Shown piece after piece: positions 52,072 through 64,000 of a DNA stretch of 64,000 nt (position 1 is its first letter; each line of letters starts with the position of its first letter). The position numbers and the translations under genes were made by a program. The notes beneath the pieces are model-generated. The model saw only the letters and a program-made list of their open reading frames with translations. It ran no database searches and was not told where the DNA came from. This stretch comes from Spiroplasma monobiae MQ-1. Lineage in GTDB: Bacteria > Bacillota_I > Bacilli_A > Mycoplasmatales > Mycoplasmataceae. The stretch spans positions 1 to 64,000 of the forward strand of contig NZ_CP025543.1 in assembly GCF_002865545.1 (NCBI RefSeq), read 5' to 3'.

Positions 52072-53646
52072 ATGTCACTTAAAATAAATGAAATATCTGA
52101 AGTTATCAAAAAACAAATAAAAGAATATGGTAAACAAGTTATTGAATCACAAGAAGGTACTGTTGCAAGTATCGGTGATGGTGTTGCTCTATTATTCGGC
52201 TTAGATGATGTAATGATGGGTGAACTTTTAATTTTCTCAAAAGATATTTATGGAATGGCACTTAATTTAGAAGAGGGTGCTGTTGGTGCTGTTATCATTG
52301 GTGATGATTCAAAAATTCGCCAAGGTGATAAAGTAACCAGAACTGGAAAAGTGGTTGAAACACCAGTTGGAGATCAATTACTTGGAAGGGTTTTAAATGG
52401 TATTGGAATGCCAATTGATGGAAATGGTCCTTTGAATAATGAAAAATTTTCACCAGTTGAAAAAATGGCCTCGGGAGTTATGTCAAGAAAATCAGTTAAC
52501 GAACCAATGGAAACAGGAGTTCTTGCTATAGACTCAATCATTCCAATTGGAAAAGGTCAAAGAGAATTGATTATTGGAGATAGACAAACAGGTAAAACTG
52601 CGATCGCAATTGATGCGATAATTAATCAACAAGGTAAAAATGTTAAGTGTGTATATGTTGCAATTGGACAAAAAGAATCAACAGTTGCACAAGTTGTTGA
52701 GAAATTAAAACAAGCTGGAGCAATGGAATACACAACAGTTATTTCTGCTTCTGCAAGTGAGTCATCTCCTATGCAATACATTTCACCTTATACAGGAGTA
52801 TCGATTGCTGAAGAGTGAATGTCAAAAGGTGATGATGTTTTAATTGTGTATGATGATTTATCAAAACATGCAATTGCTTACAGAACTTTGGCTTTACTTT
52901 TAAGAAGGCCACCGGGTCGTGAAGCATATCCTGGAGATGTTTTCTACTTACACTCAAGATTGCTTGAAAGAGCTGCAAGAGTGAATGAAAATTTTGGAGG
53001 GGGAAGTATCACTGCACTTCCCATTATTGAAACTCAAGCTGGGGATATCTCTGCCTACATTCCTACAAATGTTATTTCAATTACAGACGGACAAATATTT
53101 TTATCAGAACAATTATTTAACTCAGGTATAAGACCTGCTGTAGACACTGGTTTATCGGTTTCAAGAGTTGGATCATCAGCTCAAATAAAAGCTGTTAAGC
53201 AAGTGGCGGGGACTTTAAAACTCGAGCTGGCACAATATTATGAATTACAATCATTTGCAAAATTTGGAAGTGACTTAGATGAAACTACAAAAGAAACTTT
53301 AAGTCATGGTCAAAAAATTGTTGAGTTATTAAAACAAAGACAGTACAAACCAATTTCACAAATTGATCAATCAATAATATTATTGGCTATAAAAGAAAGA
53401 ATTATAAAATGGTTACCACTAAATGAAATGGTTAATTTTAAAGAAGAAATAATAAACCACTTCGAAAATGACAAAGATGCGAAAGCATTAAGGAAATTAT
53501 TAACAACAGAAAAAGAGTTTAGCGATAAACTTTATTCTGACATTAAATCACAAATCATAACTATTTTAAAAGTTATGACATCAAAAATAAAAGGTTATGA
53601 AGCAGCTGATTTTGGTAAGATAGAAGAATTTAATAAATTAAAATAG
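52072..53646 (+). CDS. atpA: ATP synthase F1 subunit alpha
   Basis: Alpha holds the non-catalytic nucleotide sites. The 524-residue protein has Walker A GDRQTGKT at 169-176, the [27 protein letters not shown] segment of which Arg is the catalytic finger region, and FGSDLDETT. One TGA (52816) is Trp. ATG 52072 follows GAGGCGA. It is 10 bp after atpH and 1 bp before atpG. Confidence 0.97.
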
Positions 53647-53647
53647 T

Positions 53648-55907
<2,260 letters not shown>

Positions 55908-55908
<1 letters not shown>

Positions 55909-56192
55909 TGGAACTTACTAAATTAAAAATAATAACTCCAGAAGGTATATACATAGATGATTTAAAAGTTGAATCAGTTAGCGTGAGAACTGCCGATGGA
56001 CAAGTTACTGTCTTTGCAAATCACTCACCAATAGTTTCTACATTGCTTATTGGTGATATGAAATATGAACTTAACGGTACTTCTAAGTACATACACTTAC
56101 ATAGAGGTATTTTGCAAGTTTCAAAGGAACAAGTAAAAATTTTAACTCAAAGATTATACGAAGTTGATGAACAAGGTCGCAGATTAAAATAG
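55908..56192 (+). CDS. atpC: ATP synthase F1 subunit epsilon, short form
   Basis: Epsilon couples the rotor to F1 and, through its C-terminal helices, can inhibit ATP hydrolysis. Only 94 residues are present: the beta-barrel domain (LKIITPEGIYI, VTVFANHSPIVS) is complete, but the C-terminal helical hairpin of usual 130-residue forms is missing. After the TAG, the +1 frame (56194-56256) encodes a 20-codon Gln/Glu/His-rich run, possibly a frameshifted remnant. The start is in a TAATG with atpD. Confidence 0.92.
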
Positions 56193-56278
56193 TTCAATTG
56201 AACTTGGTATTCACCATGAACAAGAACAAATAAGAAAACATGAACAAAATAGGTAACTTTAAAAAGTTATAAAAAGTG

Positions 56279-56307
56279 TTGCATAGCAAGATTAACCTAT
56301 ATATAAT
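56279..56307 (+). promoter_or_regulatory. Promoter of the unassigned small RNA
   Basis: TTGCAT (56279-56284) and TATAAT (56302-56307) with the ideal 17-bp spacer. It points into a stretch with no open frame, towards a terminator at 56371-56397. Confidence 0.75.
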
Positions 56308-56311
56308 TAAG

Positions 56312-56397
56312 ACATCCAGGACTTTCATTTGGCCTAGGGGTGTTTGAAATTAACACATTACGAGATCTTTACCCCACCGAAAGGTGATGGGTTTTTA
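56312..56397 (+). ncRNA. Candidate small structured RNA, unassigned
   Basis: A good promoter and a strong terminator bracket about 85 bases with no reading frame. ACATCCAGG (56312-56320) pairs with CCT and GGGTGT (56333-56343, 2-base bulge). The terminator pairs ACCCCACC (56371-56378) with GGTG...GGGT (56383-56392, AT bulge) around a GAAA tetraloop, then T residues. GGGGT (56337-56341) can instead pair with ACCCC (56371-56375), so the two helices compete. No riboswitch class was recognised, and the next gene is on the other strand. Exact start is uncertain by a few bases. Confidence 0.62.
56371..56397 (+). terminator. Intrinsic terminator of the small RNA
   Basis: Stem ACCCCACC/GGTG(AT)GGGT with a GAAA tetraloop and five T residues. 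Confidence 0.85.
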
Positions 56398-56405
56398 TTT
56401 AGAAA

Positions 56406-56455
56406 TAAAAAAGCAGAACTAAGAAGTTGATTCTTGTTCTGCTTTTCTTTTTTCT
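56406..56455. terminator. Bidirectional hairpin at the end of the exonuclease gene
   Basis: AAGCAGAAC and GTTCTGCTT arms, extended inward by AAGAA/TTCTT, lie across the 3' end and stop codon of the minus-strand gene. T-rich DNA flanks it on both strands, so it could stop convergent transcription. Confidence 0.7.
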
Positions 56456-57348
56456 CTGTAAGCCAGTTGTCTTTGCACTTTATCCTCAATCATTTTTGTG
56501 AATGCTCACATTTTCTCTCTTTTTAAGAACCCCATAAATCTAACATAGTTTATCCTTAATGGTTTAAAATTGATTCTTCCAATTTCGACATTTTTTAATA
56601 TTCTAGTTATTTGTTTATTCATTAAAACTTGTTCTCTACATTGTTCAAGTTTTTTTCTTTGTTCCTCAGGAAAGTCGTTTAAGTTTTTAAATACATTTTC
56701 AACACAACCATATTTAGAAATTAATTTTGTTGCTGTATTATAATGCATGCCCCTAACGCCTTTAATATTATCTGATTGATCTCCTAATAAAGATTTTATG
56801 TCTGGAATTTGACATGGTTTACAACCAAATTTTTCATAAACTTCTTTAGCTGTAATTATTTCTTGTTTACACTTTTTGGATTGCTGTGAAACGATTCTTA
56901 CATCATCAGATACTAATTGATAAGTATCTTTATCATTTGAAACAATATCAACTTGATAACCTAGTTTAACTGCAATTCTAGCAATTGTTCCCATAATGTC
57001 ATCACCCTCAAATGAAACCTTTTCATATCAAGGTATATTAGCTGATGTTAAAAAATCCCTTACTAATTGCATTTGTGGAATTAAATCTGATGGTGTCTCT
57101 TTTCTTGTAGCTTTATATTCTGGATATATTTCTTTTCTTCAACATTCTTTACCAACATCAAAAGTTACAATAACTGTATGATATTCGTTTGATTGAACTA
57201 GTTGAAAAATGTTTGCTACAAAAACGTAAACTGCATTTATTAAAACACCTTCTCTGTTCATTGCCACTTTTTTTCTTTTTAAACTTCCATAATAACCCTT
57301 ATGAAGAAGGTGATATCCATCGATGATTACCACTTTTTTCTTATCCAT
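56419..57348 (-). CDS. 5'-3' exonuclease (PolA N-terminal domain type)
   Basis: Stand-alone flap/5'-3' exonuclease that removes RNA primers. The 309-residue protein has the metal-binding Asp clusters in IIDGYHLLHKGYYG, FEGDDIMGTIAR and VSNDKDTYQLV, then the helix-hairpin-helix GDQSDNIKGVRG. It lacks a polymerase domain, which is usual in Mollicutes. TGA codons (for example near 57140, 56506) are Trp. ATG 57348 (minus strand) follows AAAGGAGAG. It is transcribed after the YigZ-like gene, 13 bp downstream of its stop. It is the only minus-strand pair in the window. Confidence 0.93.
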
Positions 57349-57361
57349 TGTTGCTCTCCTT

Positions 57362-57970
57362 TTAATAATACCCTTGTACTTTTTTTATGATTTTAATTTT
57401 ACTTTTTATTGGATCAAGTTTTTCCATCTGATCCAATTTTAGTTTTGCATAAACCAAATCATCGATGTAGTTGTATTTAATTTCGCTTGCTATATTTTTT
57501 AAGCTTGAACTTATAGTTTTAATATCAGATATATTAAAAATAATCTCTAGATTATAAAGAAATTCCAATTGTTTGGTGTTCAACTCTTTTAACATCTCTA
57601 TTGCAAGATGGCTATATGCTTTTTGTAATCCACCAGTTCCTAGTTTAATTCCACCATAGTATCTTATTACTAAAATAACTATATTGGTTAGATTGTTGAC
57701 TTCAATTAACTTAAGCAATGGTTCTCCGGCTGTTCCATTGGGTTCGCCATCATTATTATAACCATAAGTTAATTTTTCATCGCCACACCTGTAGGCATAA
57801 CAATTATGAGTTGCGTTTTTATCGCTGAATTTTTTAATAAAGATATCCAACTCTTCTTTATCTTTGACTTTTGAAATATAGGTAATGAATTTAGATTTTT
57901 TTATTGTGAAATTTCTTTCTACAACTTTTTCATCGTTTAATATTCTTAAAAATATCATAACTTTAACCAT
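57362..57970 (-). CDS. YigZ/IMPACT family protein
   Basis: The 202-residue protein has the YigZ/UPF0029 signature: KKSKFITYISKV, ATHNCYAYR, DGEPNGTAGEPLL and VIRYYGGIKLGTGGL. Homologues include eukaryotic IMPACT; the bacterial function is not settled, although a role in ribosome or tRNA-related control is suggested. The minus-strand ATG at 57970 follows AAGG; a longer start at 58003 is possible. It is the first gene of the minus-strand operon with the exonuclease. Confidence 0.88.
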   Translation of the reverse strand: MVKVMIFLRILNDEKVVERNFTIKKSKFITYISKVKDKEELDIFIKKFSDKNATHNCYAYRCGDEKLTYGYNNDGEPNGTAGEPLLKLIEVNNLTNIVILVIRYYGGIKLGTGGLQKAYSHLAIEMLKELNTKQLEFLYNLEIIFNISDIKTISSSLKNIASEIKYNYIDDLVYAKLKLDQMEKLDPIKSKIKIIKKVQGYY

Positions 57971-58060
57971 TAATAATAATACCTTGTAATTGGTAAAAAA
58001 CATATATTATTTGCTATATTCTTTTAAAAGTGTTAATCTCTTGAAAAGGGAGACAACAAT

Positions 58061-58549
58061 ATGCAAGATAAAAAAGTAATTAATGATTTTTATGAAGCTT
58101 TTAAAGCCGGGGATGCTAACAAAATGGTTGGTTTATATTCTCCAAAAGCAACTTTTAAGGACCCTATGTTTGGAGACTTGAATTATGAAGAAGCAAAATT
58201 TATGTGAATAATGCTTGTTTCAACAAGAGCAACTTCACAATTTGAATTAAATTATACTGTTGAAGAACACAAAGGAAAAATAGTTGTTATTTGAAAAGCA
58301 ACATATTTATTTGGAGATAAAAAAAGAAAAGTTATTAACATTGTAACTTCAAAAATGGAAACCGAAGACGGTTTAATTACAAAGCATGTTGATAGTTTTA
58401 ATTTTAAAAGATGAGCAAAACAAGCTATTGGCTTTTCTGGTTTGTTATTTGGTAATGCTAAATGATTTAGAAAAAAAGTTAGCGATGGAGCAAAAGAAAA
58501 ATTATATAAATTTATGGATTATATGAAATCTCAACAAGCAGGAAAATAA
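58061..58549 (+). CDS. SnoaL/NTF2-like protein
   Basis: This 162-residue protein begins NDFYEAFKAGDANKMVGLY, with PKATFKDPMFG soon after, a pattern typical of the NTF2-like/SnoaL fold. The last 40 residues are Lys-rich (FRKKVSDGAKEKL). Substrate or role is unknown. It contains four TGA Trp codons, so it is missed with the standard code. ATG 58061 follows AAAAGGGAG. It is divergent from the YigZ-like gene and is followed by a terminator. Confidence 0.75.
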
Positions 58550-58553
58550 AAAG

Positions 58554-58577
58554 ACCTTTAATATAAAGGTTTTTTTA
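58554..58577 (+). terminator. Intrinsic terminator before secA
   Basis: ACCTTTA (58554-58560) and TAAAGGT (58564-58570) with a 3-base loop and T run. Confidence 0.85.
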
Positions 58578-58600
58578 TTTATAAATATTGGCTAGATACC

Positions 58601-58629
58601 TTTATATTTGGCGTCTTTCATTGTATAAT
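58601..58629 (+). promoter_or_regulatory. Probable secA promoter
   Basis: TTTATA (58601-58606) and TATAAT (58624-58629) with a 17-bp spacer, ending 39 bases before the secA ATG. Confidence 0.6.
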
Positions 58630-58668
58630 GATTAAGATTTTTGACTTAATAAAAAAGGAGTAGTTTTA

Positions 58669-61572
58669 ATGGCAAGAGATAAAGCGATAATTAAAAAGCA
58701 TGGTAAAACAGCTGATGAAATTATCTCACTAGAATCAGTTTATGAAAAATTGAGCGATTCTGATTTAGCAAATAAGACACAAGAATTTAGAGATAGATTA
58801 GAAAAGGGTGAAACTCTTGACGATCTATTGGTTGAAGCTTTTGCGGTAGTTAGGGAAACTGCATTTAGAGTTTTAAAGATGAGAGCTTATAGAGTCCAAC
58901 TTATTGGAGCAATAATATTGCATGAAGGTGACATAGCAGAAATGAGAACTGGTGAAGGTAAAACTTTAACTGGTCTTTTTCCTGCTTATCTAAATGCTCT
59001 TTCAGGACTTGGGGTTCACGTAGTTACGGTAAATGAATACTTATCACAAAGGGATAGTGAAATAAATGGTCAAGTATATAACGCTTTAGGTTTGACTGTT
59101 GGTTTAAATGGAAGAGATTTATCAAAGGAGCAAAAGAGAAACGCCTATGCTCAAGACATCACATATACAACAAATGCAGAGTTAGGATTTGATTATTTAA
59201 GAGATAATATGGTTTACCGTTTAGAACAAAAAGTTCAAAGAAAACTAAACTTTGCAATTATTGATGAGGCCGACTCAATATTAATTGATGAGGCAAGAAC
59301 CCCTCTAATTATTTCCGGGGGAAGCCAAAATAGAATTAATATGTATAAAGCAGCCGATGGTTTTGCAAAAACTTTGGATGAAAACAAAGATATTGAAATG
59401 GATTTAGAATCAAAACAAGTTTACTTAACTGATTCTGGTATTAAAAAAGCTCACAGTTTTTTCAGTATAGAGAATTTATTTGATTTTAGAAATACAGAAT
59501 TATTTCACTTAATAATGAATGCCTTAAAAGCTTTGTTCACATTTAAACTTGAAGTTGAATACACCGTTCAAGATAACGAAATAATTTTAATTGATCAATT
59601 TACTGGAAGAACTATGCCTGGTAGAGCTTATAGTGATGGTTTACAACAAGCACTACAAGCAAAAGAGGGTGTTGAAATAGAAGAAGAAACAACAACGCTT
59701 GCAACAATAACATACCAAAACTTCTATAGGCTTTACAATAAATTATCAGGTATGACCGGTACTGCAAAAACTGAAGAGGAAGAATTCTTAAAGATTTATA
59801 ATACAAGAGTTATTGTCTGTCCTACCAACAAACCAATAATAAGAAAAGATGAACCCGACCTAACTTTTGGTACTACACATGCGAAATTAAAACATTTAGT
59901 AAGAGATTTAGAAGAAGTTGTTCAAGCGGGTAGACCTGTATTGATTGGTACAACTTCTGTGGAATCTTCAGAACAAGTTTCTCGCTATCTAGAAAAAGCT
60001 GGTTTAAAATTTGAAATGATTAATGCAAAAAACCACCACAGAGAAGCAGAGATTGTTGAAAAAGCTGGACAAGTTGGATCAATAACTCTTGCAACTAATA
60101 TGGCCGGTCGTGGAACAGATATCAAACTATCTCGTGAAGCAAGAGAAAATGGTGGATTATTTGTTATGGGTATAGAACGTAACGAGGCAAGACGTATTGA
60201 TAATCAATTGCGTGGTAGAGCTGGAAGACAAGGAGATCCTGGTAGTTCAAGATTTTACATCTCAATGCAAGATGAATTGATGGTCAGATTCTCTTCAGAA
60301 AAACTAAGACAAATGTTTTTAAAGCTTGGTGATGACTACATAAACTCAAAAATGTTTACAAGAGCAATTACTAATGCGCAAAAAAAACTAGAAGGTTTAA
60401 ACTTCGATCAACGTAAGAATGTTTTAGATTATGATAATATTCTTTCACAACAACGAGAAGCTATTTATGCTCAAAGAGATTCAATTTTAGAACAAGAAAC
60501 TTTAAAGGTTGTTCTTTCAAGATTTCAATACACAATAGCTTTTGAAATGGTTGAAAGAAATTCTGAACTTGTTCGCGGAGAAAGAACAATAAGCATTCCT
60601 TCTTTAATACAGGAAATAAACGGTAAATTTGTTTTTGAAGGAGCCTTATCGGAATCTGATTTTGTAGGATTAGAAAAACAAGAAATTGCAAAAAAAATAT
60701 CACAAAACATGATGGAATATTATTTATCAAAAACTTCAGCTGTTCCAGAAGAAGTTATAAGTGAAATGGAAAGAAGAACTATTCTTCAAACTCTAGATCA
60801 TCATTGACAAAAACATATTAACTTAACTCAAAAACTTAGAAGTGGTATTTATCTGCAACAATATGCACAGAACAACCCATTACATGAGTATGTTGAAGAA
60901 TCGGCAAGATTATTTAACAAAATGAAAGTTATGATTGCAGAAGAAACAATTGTTAAATTAAATGGATCATTTGTTAGTGAAATGAAACCAAATCAGGAAA
61001 ATGTCTCTTTTGTTGAATCTGAGACAAAAACAGTCAACATATCTGATAAAGATATAGATGAAATATTATCAGAATGAAAAATACCAAAAGAAAAATTTTC
61101 AAGAATTATTGTAGAGAAAAGATTTGAAGAACTTAAAGATGAATTTAAAGAAGATCAAAAAAATTACGATAAAACTGAATTCCAGTTTGCAGTATTAGAT
61201 GGATTGATGAAAAAACTTGATAATATGTTTGCCCAACAAACAAAACAAGCTGGAGAATTATCTTTTGAAGCTATTGATAAAATTGTTAATAAATTTAAAC
61301 TTGAAAAAATATTTACAAGAGAACAAGTCAAAGAAAACTTTGATAAGTTAATGAAAACATGCAAAGACGAAAAAGAGAAAACAACATTATTGATTGAAAC
61401 TCAAATATTAATGGCTTTAGCAAATCAATTTGAATCTAAGCAAAATGAATTTAAAATAACTGATGAAAAAGGTAATGTTAAAAAAGTTTTCAAAACAAAT
61501 CCAGACGGTTCAATCTCTGATGAAGATATCGAAGATACAGAACAAATACAAACTAAAACAAAAATAGGTTAA
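58669..61572 (+). CDS. secA: Preprotein translocase ATPase SecA
   Basis: SecA drives proteins through SecYEG with ATP. The 967-residue protein has MRTGEGKTL (GEGKT at 95-99), DEADSILIDEARTPL and the second ATPase domain LRGRAGRQGDPGSSRFY. TGA at 60805 and 61077 are Trp. The last 120 residues are a Lys/Asp/Glu-rich tail (ending QTKTKIG) without the SEC-C zinc motif, so it is longer than the Bacillus protein (841). ATG 58669 follows AAAGGAG. Confidence 0.96.
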
Positions 61573-61600
61573 TAAAACATTTTAGCAATAAAAGATAGAG

Positions 61601-61631
61601 ACAAGAAAATTAAAAAATTCTTGTTTTTTTT
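61601..61631 (+). terminator. Intrinsic terminator after secA
   Basis: ACAAGAA (61601-61607) and TTCTTGT (61618-61624) and a run of T residues. Confidence 0.85.
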
Positions 61632-61667
61632 ATTTAACTATGTAAAATATTGCTAGGTCATAGTATC

Positions 61668-61693
61668 TCTAGGGGCAAAGCTCTAGATTTTTT
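61668..61693 (+). terminator. Leader terminator or attenuator before uvrB
   Basis: TCTAGGG (61668-61674) pairs with CTCTAGA (61681-61687, one G-T), followed by six T residues, 24 bases before the uvrB ATG. A plausible promoter (TTGTTT 61621-61626, TAAAAT 61643-61648) lies just upstream, so this hairpin would be in the uvrB leader. Confidence 0.6.
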
Positions 61694-61717
61694 AAGTCCT
61701 ATTTAAGAGGTGAAAAT

Positions 61718-63703
61718 ATGGAAAGTACAAATCAAAAATTTGAATTAGTTACTGAATATAAGCCTGGAGGAGATCAACCTCAAGCAATTGAAAAACTAAT
61801 CAAAGGTTTAAAAGATAATGTTAAACACCAAGTTTTGATGGGTGCTACTGGTACTGGTAAAACTTTTACAATGGCAAATGTTATTAAAGAAGTAAATAAA
61901 CCAACACTTGTTTTAGCTCACAATAAAACATTGGCGATGCAATTGTATATTGAATTAAAAGAATTATTTCCAAATAATAGAGTTGAATATTATGTGTCAA
62001 ATTTTGATTTTTATCAACCAGAAGCATACATTCCATCAAGAGATTTATATATTGATAAAGATGCAAAAAGAAATAATGATCTTGAAATGATGAGATTAAG
62101 TTCTATGAATGCACTTATGATTAGAAAAGATACAATAGTTGTTGCTTCTGTCGCATGTATTTACGCAACTCAAGATCCAAAAGAATATGGAGATGTATTC
62201 TTTGAATTACAAGTTGGGCAAATCTTATCTAAGAAAGATTTGCTAACTTTTTTAGTACACACAGGTTATACAAGAGATGAAAATGATTTGGCTATGGGAT
62301 ACTTTAGTGCAAAAGGTGATGTTATAAGAATTGCTCCAAGTTGAACTGACAAATATCACATAAGAATTTCTTTGTTTGGAGAAGAAATTGAATCTATTGA
62401 AATGATAGATATATTAAATAATACTGTGATAGAAAAACTAAGAATGTTTACAGTCTATCCCGCAGCAGCGTATGTAACAAATTTTGACAAAATGAAACTT
62501 GTTGTTGAAAATATAGGGAAAGAATTAGAACAGAGGGTTCAATGATTTCAAGAACAAAAGAAATTTATTGAAGCAGATAGATTAGCAAAAAGAACTAAAT
62601 ATGATATGGAAACTATGAGTGAGTTTGGAATTTGTAGTGGTATAGAAAACTATTCTCCTCATTTAGATTTTAGAGCTCCCGGAGTACCTCCATTTACATT
62701 ATTAGATTATTTTGGGGATGATTTCTTAACAATAATAGATGAATCACATATGATGATTCCACAATTAAATGCTATGTACAATACAGACAGAAGTAGAAAA
62801 GAAACTTTGATTGAGCATGGATTTAGATTACCTAGTGCAATTGATAATAGACCTCTTAAGTTTGAAGAGTTTGCAAAAAAATTAAAAAATGTAATTTATA
62901 CTTCAGCAACACCCGGTCCATATGAATTGGAATTAACAAATAATGAAACTGTAGAACAAATAATTAGACCTACAGGTTTGGTTGACCCGCAAATTGAAAT
63001 ACGTCCAACTATTAATCAAATGAATGATATAGTTGATGAAATAAATAAGGTTGTTGAAAAAGGCCAAAAAGTTTTTATTACAGCAATCACAATTAGAATA
63101 TCTGAAGATATAACAACCTACTTACAATCAAGAAATTTAAAAGTTGCCTATCTTCACTCTGAATTAAAAACCTTAGAGAGAAATCAAGTGCTTACTGATT
63201 TAAGAAAGGGTGTCTATGATGTTATAGTTGGTGTTAACCTTTTAAGAGAGGGACTAGACATTCCTGAAGTTAGTTTGGTTTGTATATTAGATGCTGATAA
63301 ACAAGGTTTCTTAAGAAACACAAGAAGTCTAATTCAAACAATAGGTAGAGCTGCAAGAAACTCTGAGGGTAGAGTTATATTTTATGCTGACTCAACTTCT
63401 CAAGCAATGAAGGAAGCTATAGAGGAAACTGATAGAAGAAGGTCAATCCAAGAAGCTTATAATAAAAAGAATGGAATAATTCCTAAAACTATTATTAAAA
63501 AAATTACAGACATTATTTCAGATTCAAACATTAGAAATAAAGTTGATGAATTGAAAAAACTAAAGAAAAAAGAAAAAGAAAAGAAAAAAGAAGACTTAAT
63601 AAATGATTTAAGAAAACAAATGCTAACTGCAGCTAAAGAACAAAATTATGAAAAAGCAGCAGAACTAAGAGATCTTATTTTAGAATTACAAGCAGAAAGT
63701 TAG
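61718..63703 (+). CDS. uvrB: Excinuclease ABC subunit B
   Basis: UvrB is the DNA-damage verification helicase of nucleotide excision repair. The 661-residue protein has Walker A GATGTGKT at 42-49, the helicase motifs DESH and LREGLDIPEVSL, RAARNSEGRV, and a C-terminal UVR domain (AKEQNYEKAAELRDLI) for UvrC binding. TGA codons are Trp. ATG 61718 follows AAGAGGTGA. uvrA follows after 10 bp, in one operon. Confidence 0.97.
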
Positions 63704-63713
63704 AGGTTGAATT

Positions 63714-64000
63714 ATGAATAAAAAAATAATTGTTAAAGGTGCTAGAGAGCATAACTTAAAGAATATCGATATTGAAATACCAAAAGAAAAACTGGTTGTT
63801 TTTACAGGTCTTTCTGGTAGTGGTAAATCATCTTTGGCTTTTAATACAATTTATGCAGAAGGTGAAAGAAGATATATTGAATCACTTTCTTCTTTCTCTA
63901 GACAATTTTTAAAATCTGTTGAGAAGCCAGATGTTGATGAGATAGAAGGGCTTAGCCCAGCCATCTCAATTGATCAAAAAACTACCAGTCATAACCCAAG
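63714..64000 (+). CDS. uvrA: Excinuclease ABC subunit A (partial, cut at window end)
   Basis: UvrA is the ABC-type damage-recognition ATPase. Only the first 95 codons are in the window: [11 protein letters not shown], Walker [10 protein letters not shown] at residues 32-40, [13 protein letters not shown] and the [15 protein letters not shown] start of the signature region. ATG 63714 follows TAGAGGTTGA. The gene continues beyond 64000. Confidence 0.96.
   Translation, partial: MNKKIIVKGAREHNLKNIDIEIPKEKLVVFTGLSGSGKSSLAFNTIYAEGERRYIESLSSFSRQFLKSVEKPDVDEIEGLSPAISIDQKTTSHNP

Noticed and set aside
56194-56256. A separate small gene after atpC.
   Set aside because: The 20-codon frame has no start codon or ribosome-binding site; it is reported only as a possible lost tail of atpC.

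Overview
This window reads as the start of a Mollicutes chromosome, numbered from dnaA. The DNA is AT-rich, and TGA must be read as tryptophan (genetic code 4) in almost every long gene; without that rule gyrB, serS, tilS, ftsH, dusB, lysS, rpoB, rpoC, atpB and others break into pieces. The gene set and order (dnaA-dnaN-gyrB-gyrA-serS-SRP RNA-tadA-dnaX-recR-tmk-holB, then tilS-ftsH-hslO-dusB-lysS), the short lipoprotein signal peptides and the Asn at the rifampicin site of RpoB point to the Spiroplasma/Entomoplasma branch, most likely a Spiroplasma-like organism. The genus is an inference. Nearly all genes are on the + strand, away from the origin; the only confident minus-strand genes are a 5'-3' exonuclease and a YigZ-like protein (56419-57970).

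Layout. 1-7017: replication initiation, clamp and gyrase. 7021-8286: serS, followed by two perfect parS-like palindromes and the SRP RNA. 8496-14629: tadA, dnaX, recR, tmk, holB, a tRNA methyltransferase and tilS, several joined by TAATG stop/start overlaps. 14670-22494: ftsH, hslO, an ABC ATPase, a DUF1904 protein, dusB, lysS and an AsnA-like protein with altered catalytic motifs. 22542-26363: ispD, then rpsF-ssb-rpsR and rplI-dnaB. 26435-29031: a lineage-specific pair, a lipoprotein and a protein with a nested Gln/Pro/Met repeat. 29031-36391: ung, an ECF S component, cysS, rlmB, a SigH-like sigma factor, rpmG, secE, nusG, a cyclophilin, rplK and rplA; cysS-rlmB-sigma-rpmG-secE-nusG-rplK-rplA is the Bacillus order. 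36460-38697: HAD phosphatase, then a MerR regulator with an aldo/keto reductase. 38926-48202: rplJ-rplL, a Vat-type acetyltransferase, rpoB and rpoC. 48281-49340: rpiB, upp. 49420-56192: the complete F-type ATP synthase operon. 56193-64000: a probable small RNA, the two minus-strand genes, an NTF2-like protein, secA, uvrB and the start of uvrA.

The genes form the usual core: replication (dnaA, dnaN, dnaX, holB, dnaB, ssb, gyrase), repair (recR, ung, uvrAB, exonuclease), tRNA charging and modification, transcription and ribosome assembly, ATP synthesis and protein export. No tRNA, rRNA, CRISPR array, insertion sequence or prophage was seen. No stretch over 300 bases lacks a gene; the longer gaps (8287-8495, 38698-38925, 56193-56418) hold parS and SRP RNA, the L10 leader, and a small RNA.

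The items most worth a second look are the adjacent parS palindromes 33 bp apart, the SigH-like sigma factor kept at its Bacillus locus, the AsnA homologue with a rewritten active-site motif, a Vat-family acetyltransferase inserted between rplL and rpoB, the unassigned RNA after atpC whose 5' hairpin and terminator share pairing partners, the MerR promoter with a 19-bp palindromic spacer and G8 tract, and a 20-bp inverted repeat around the gyrB ribosome-binding site.
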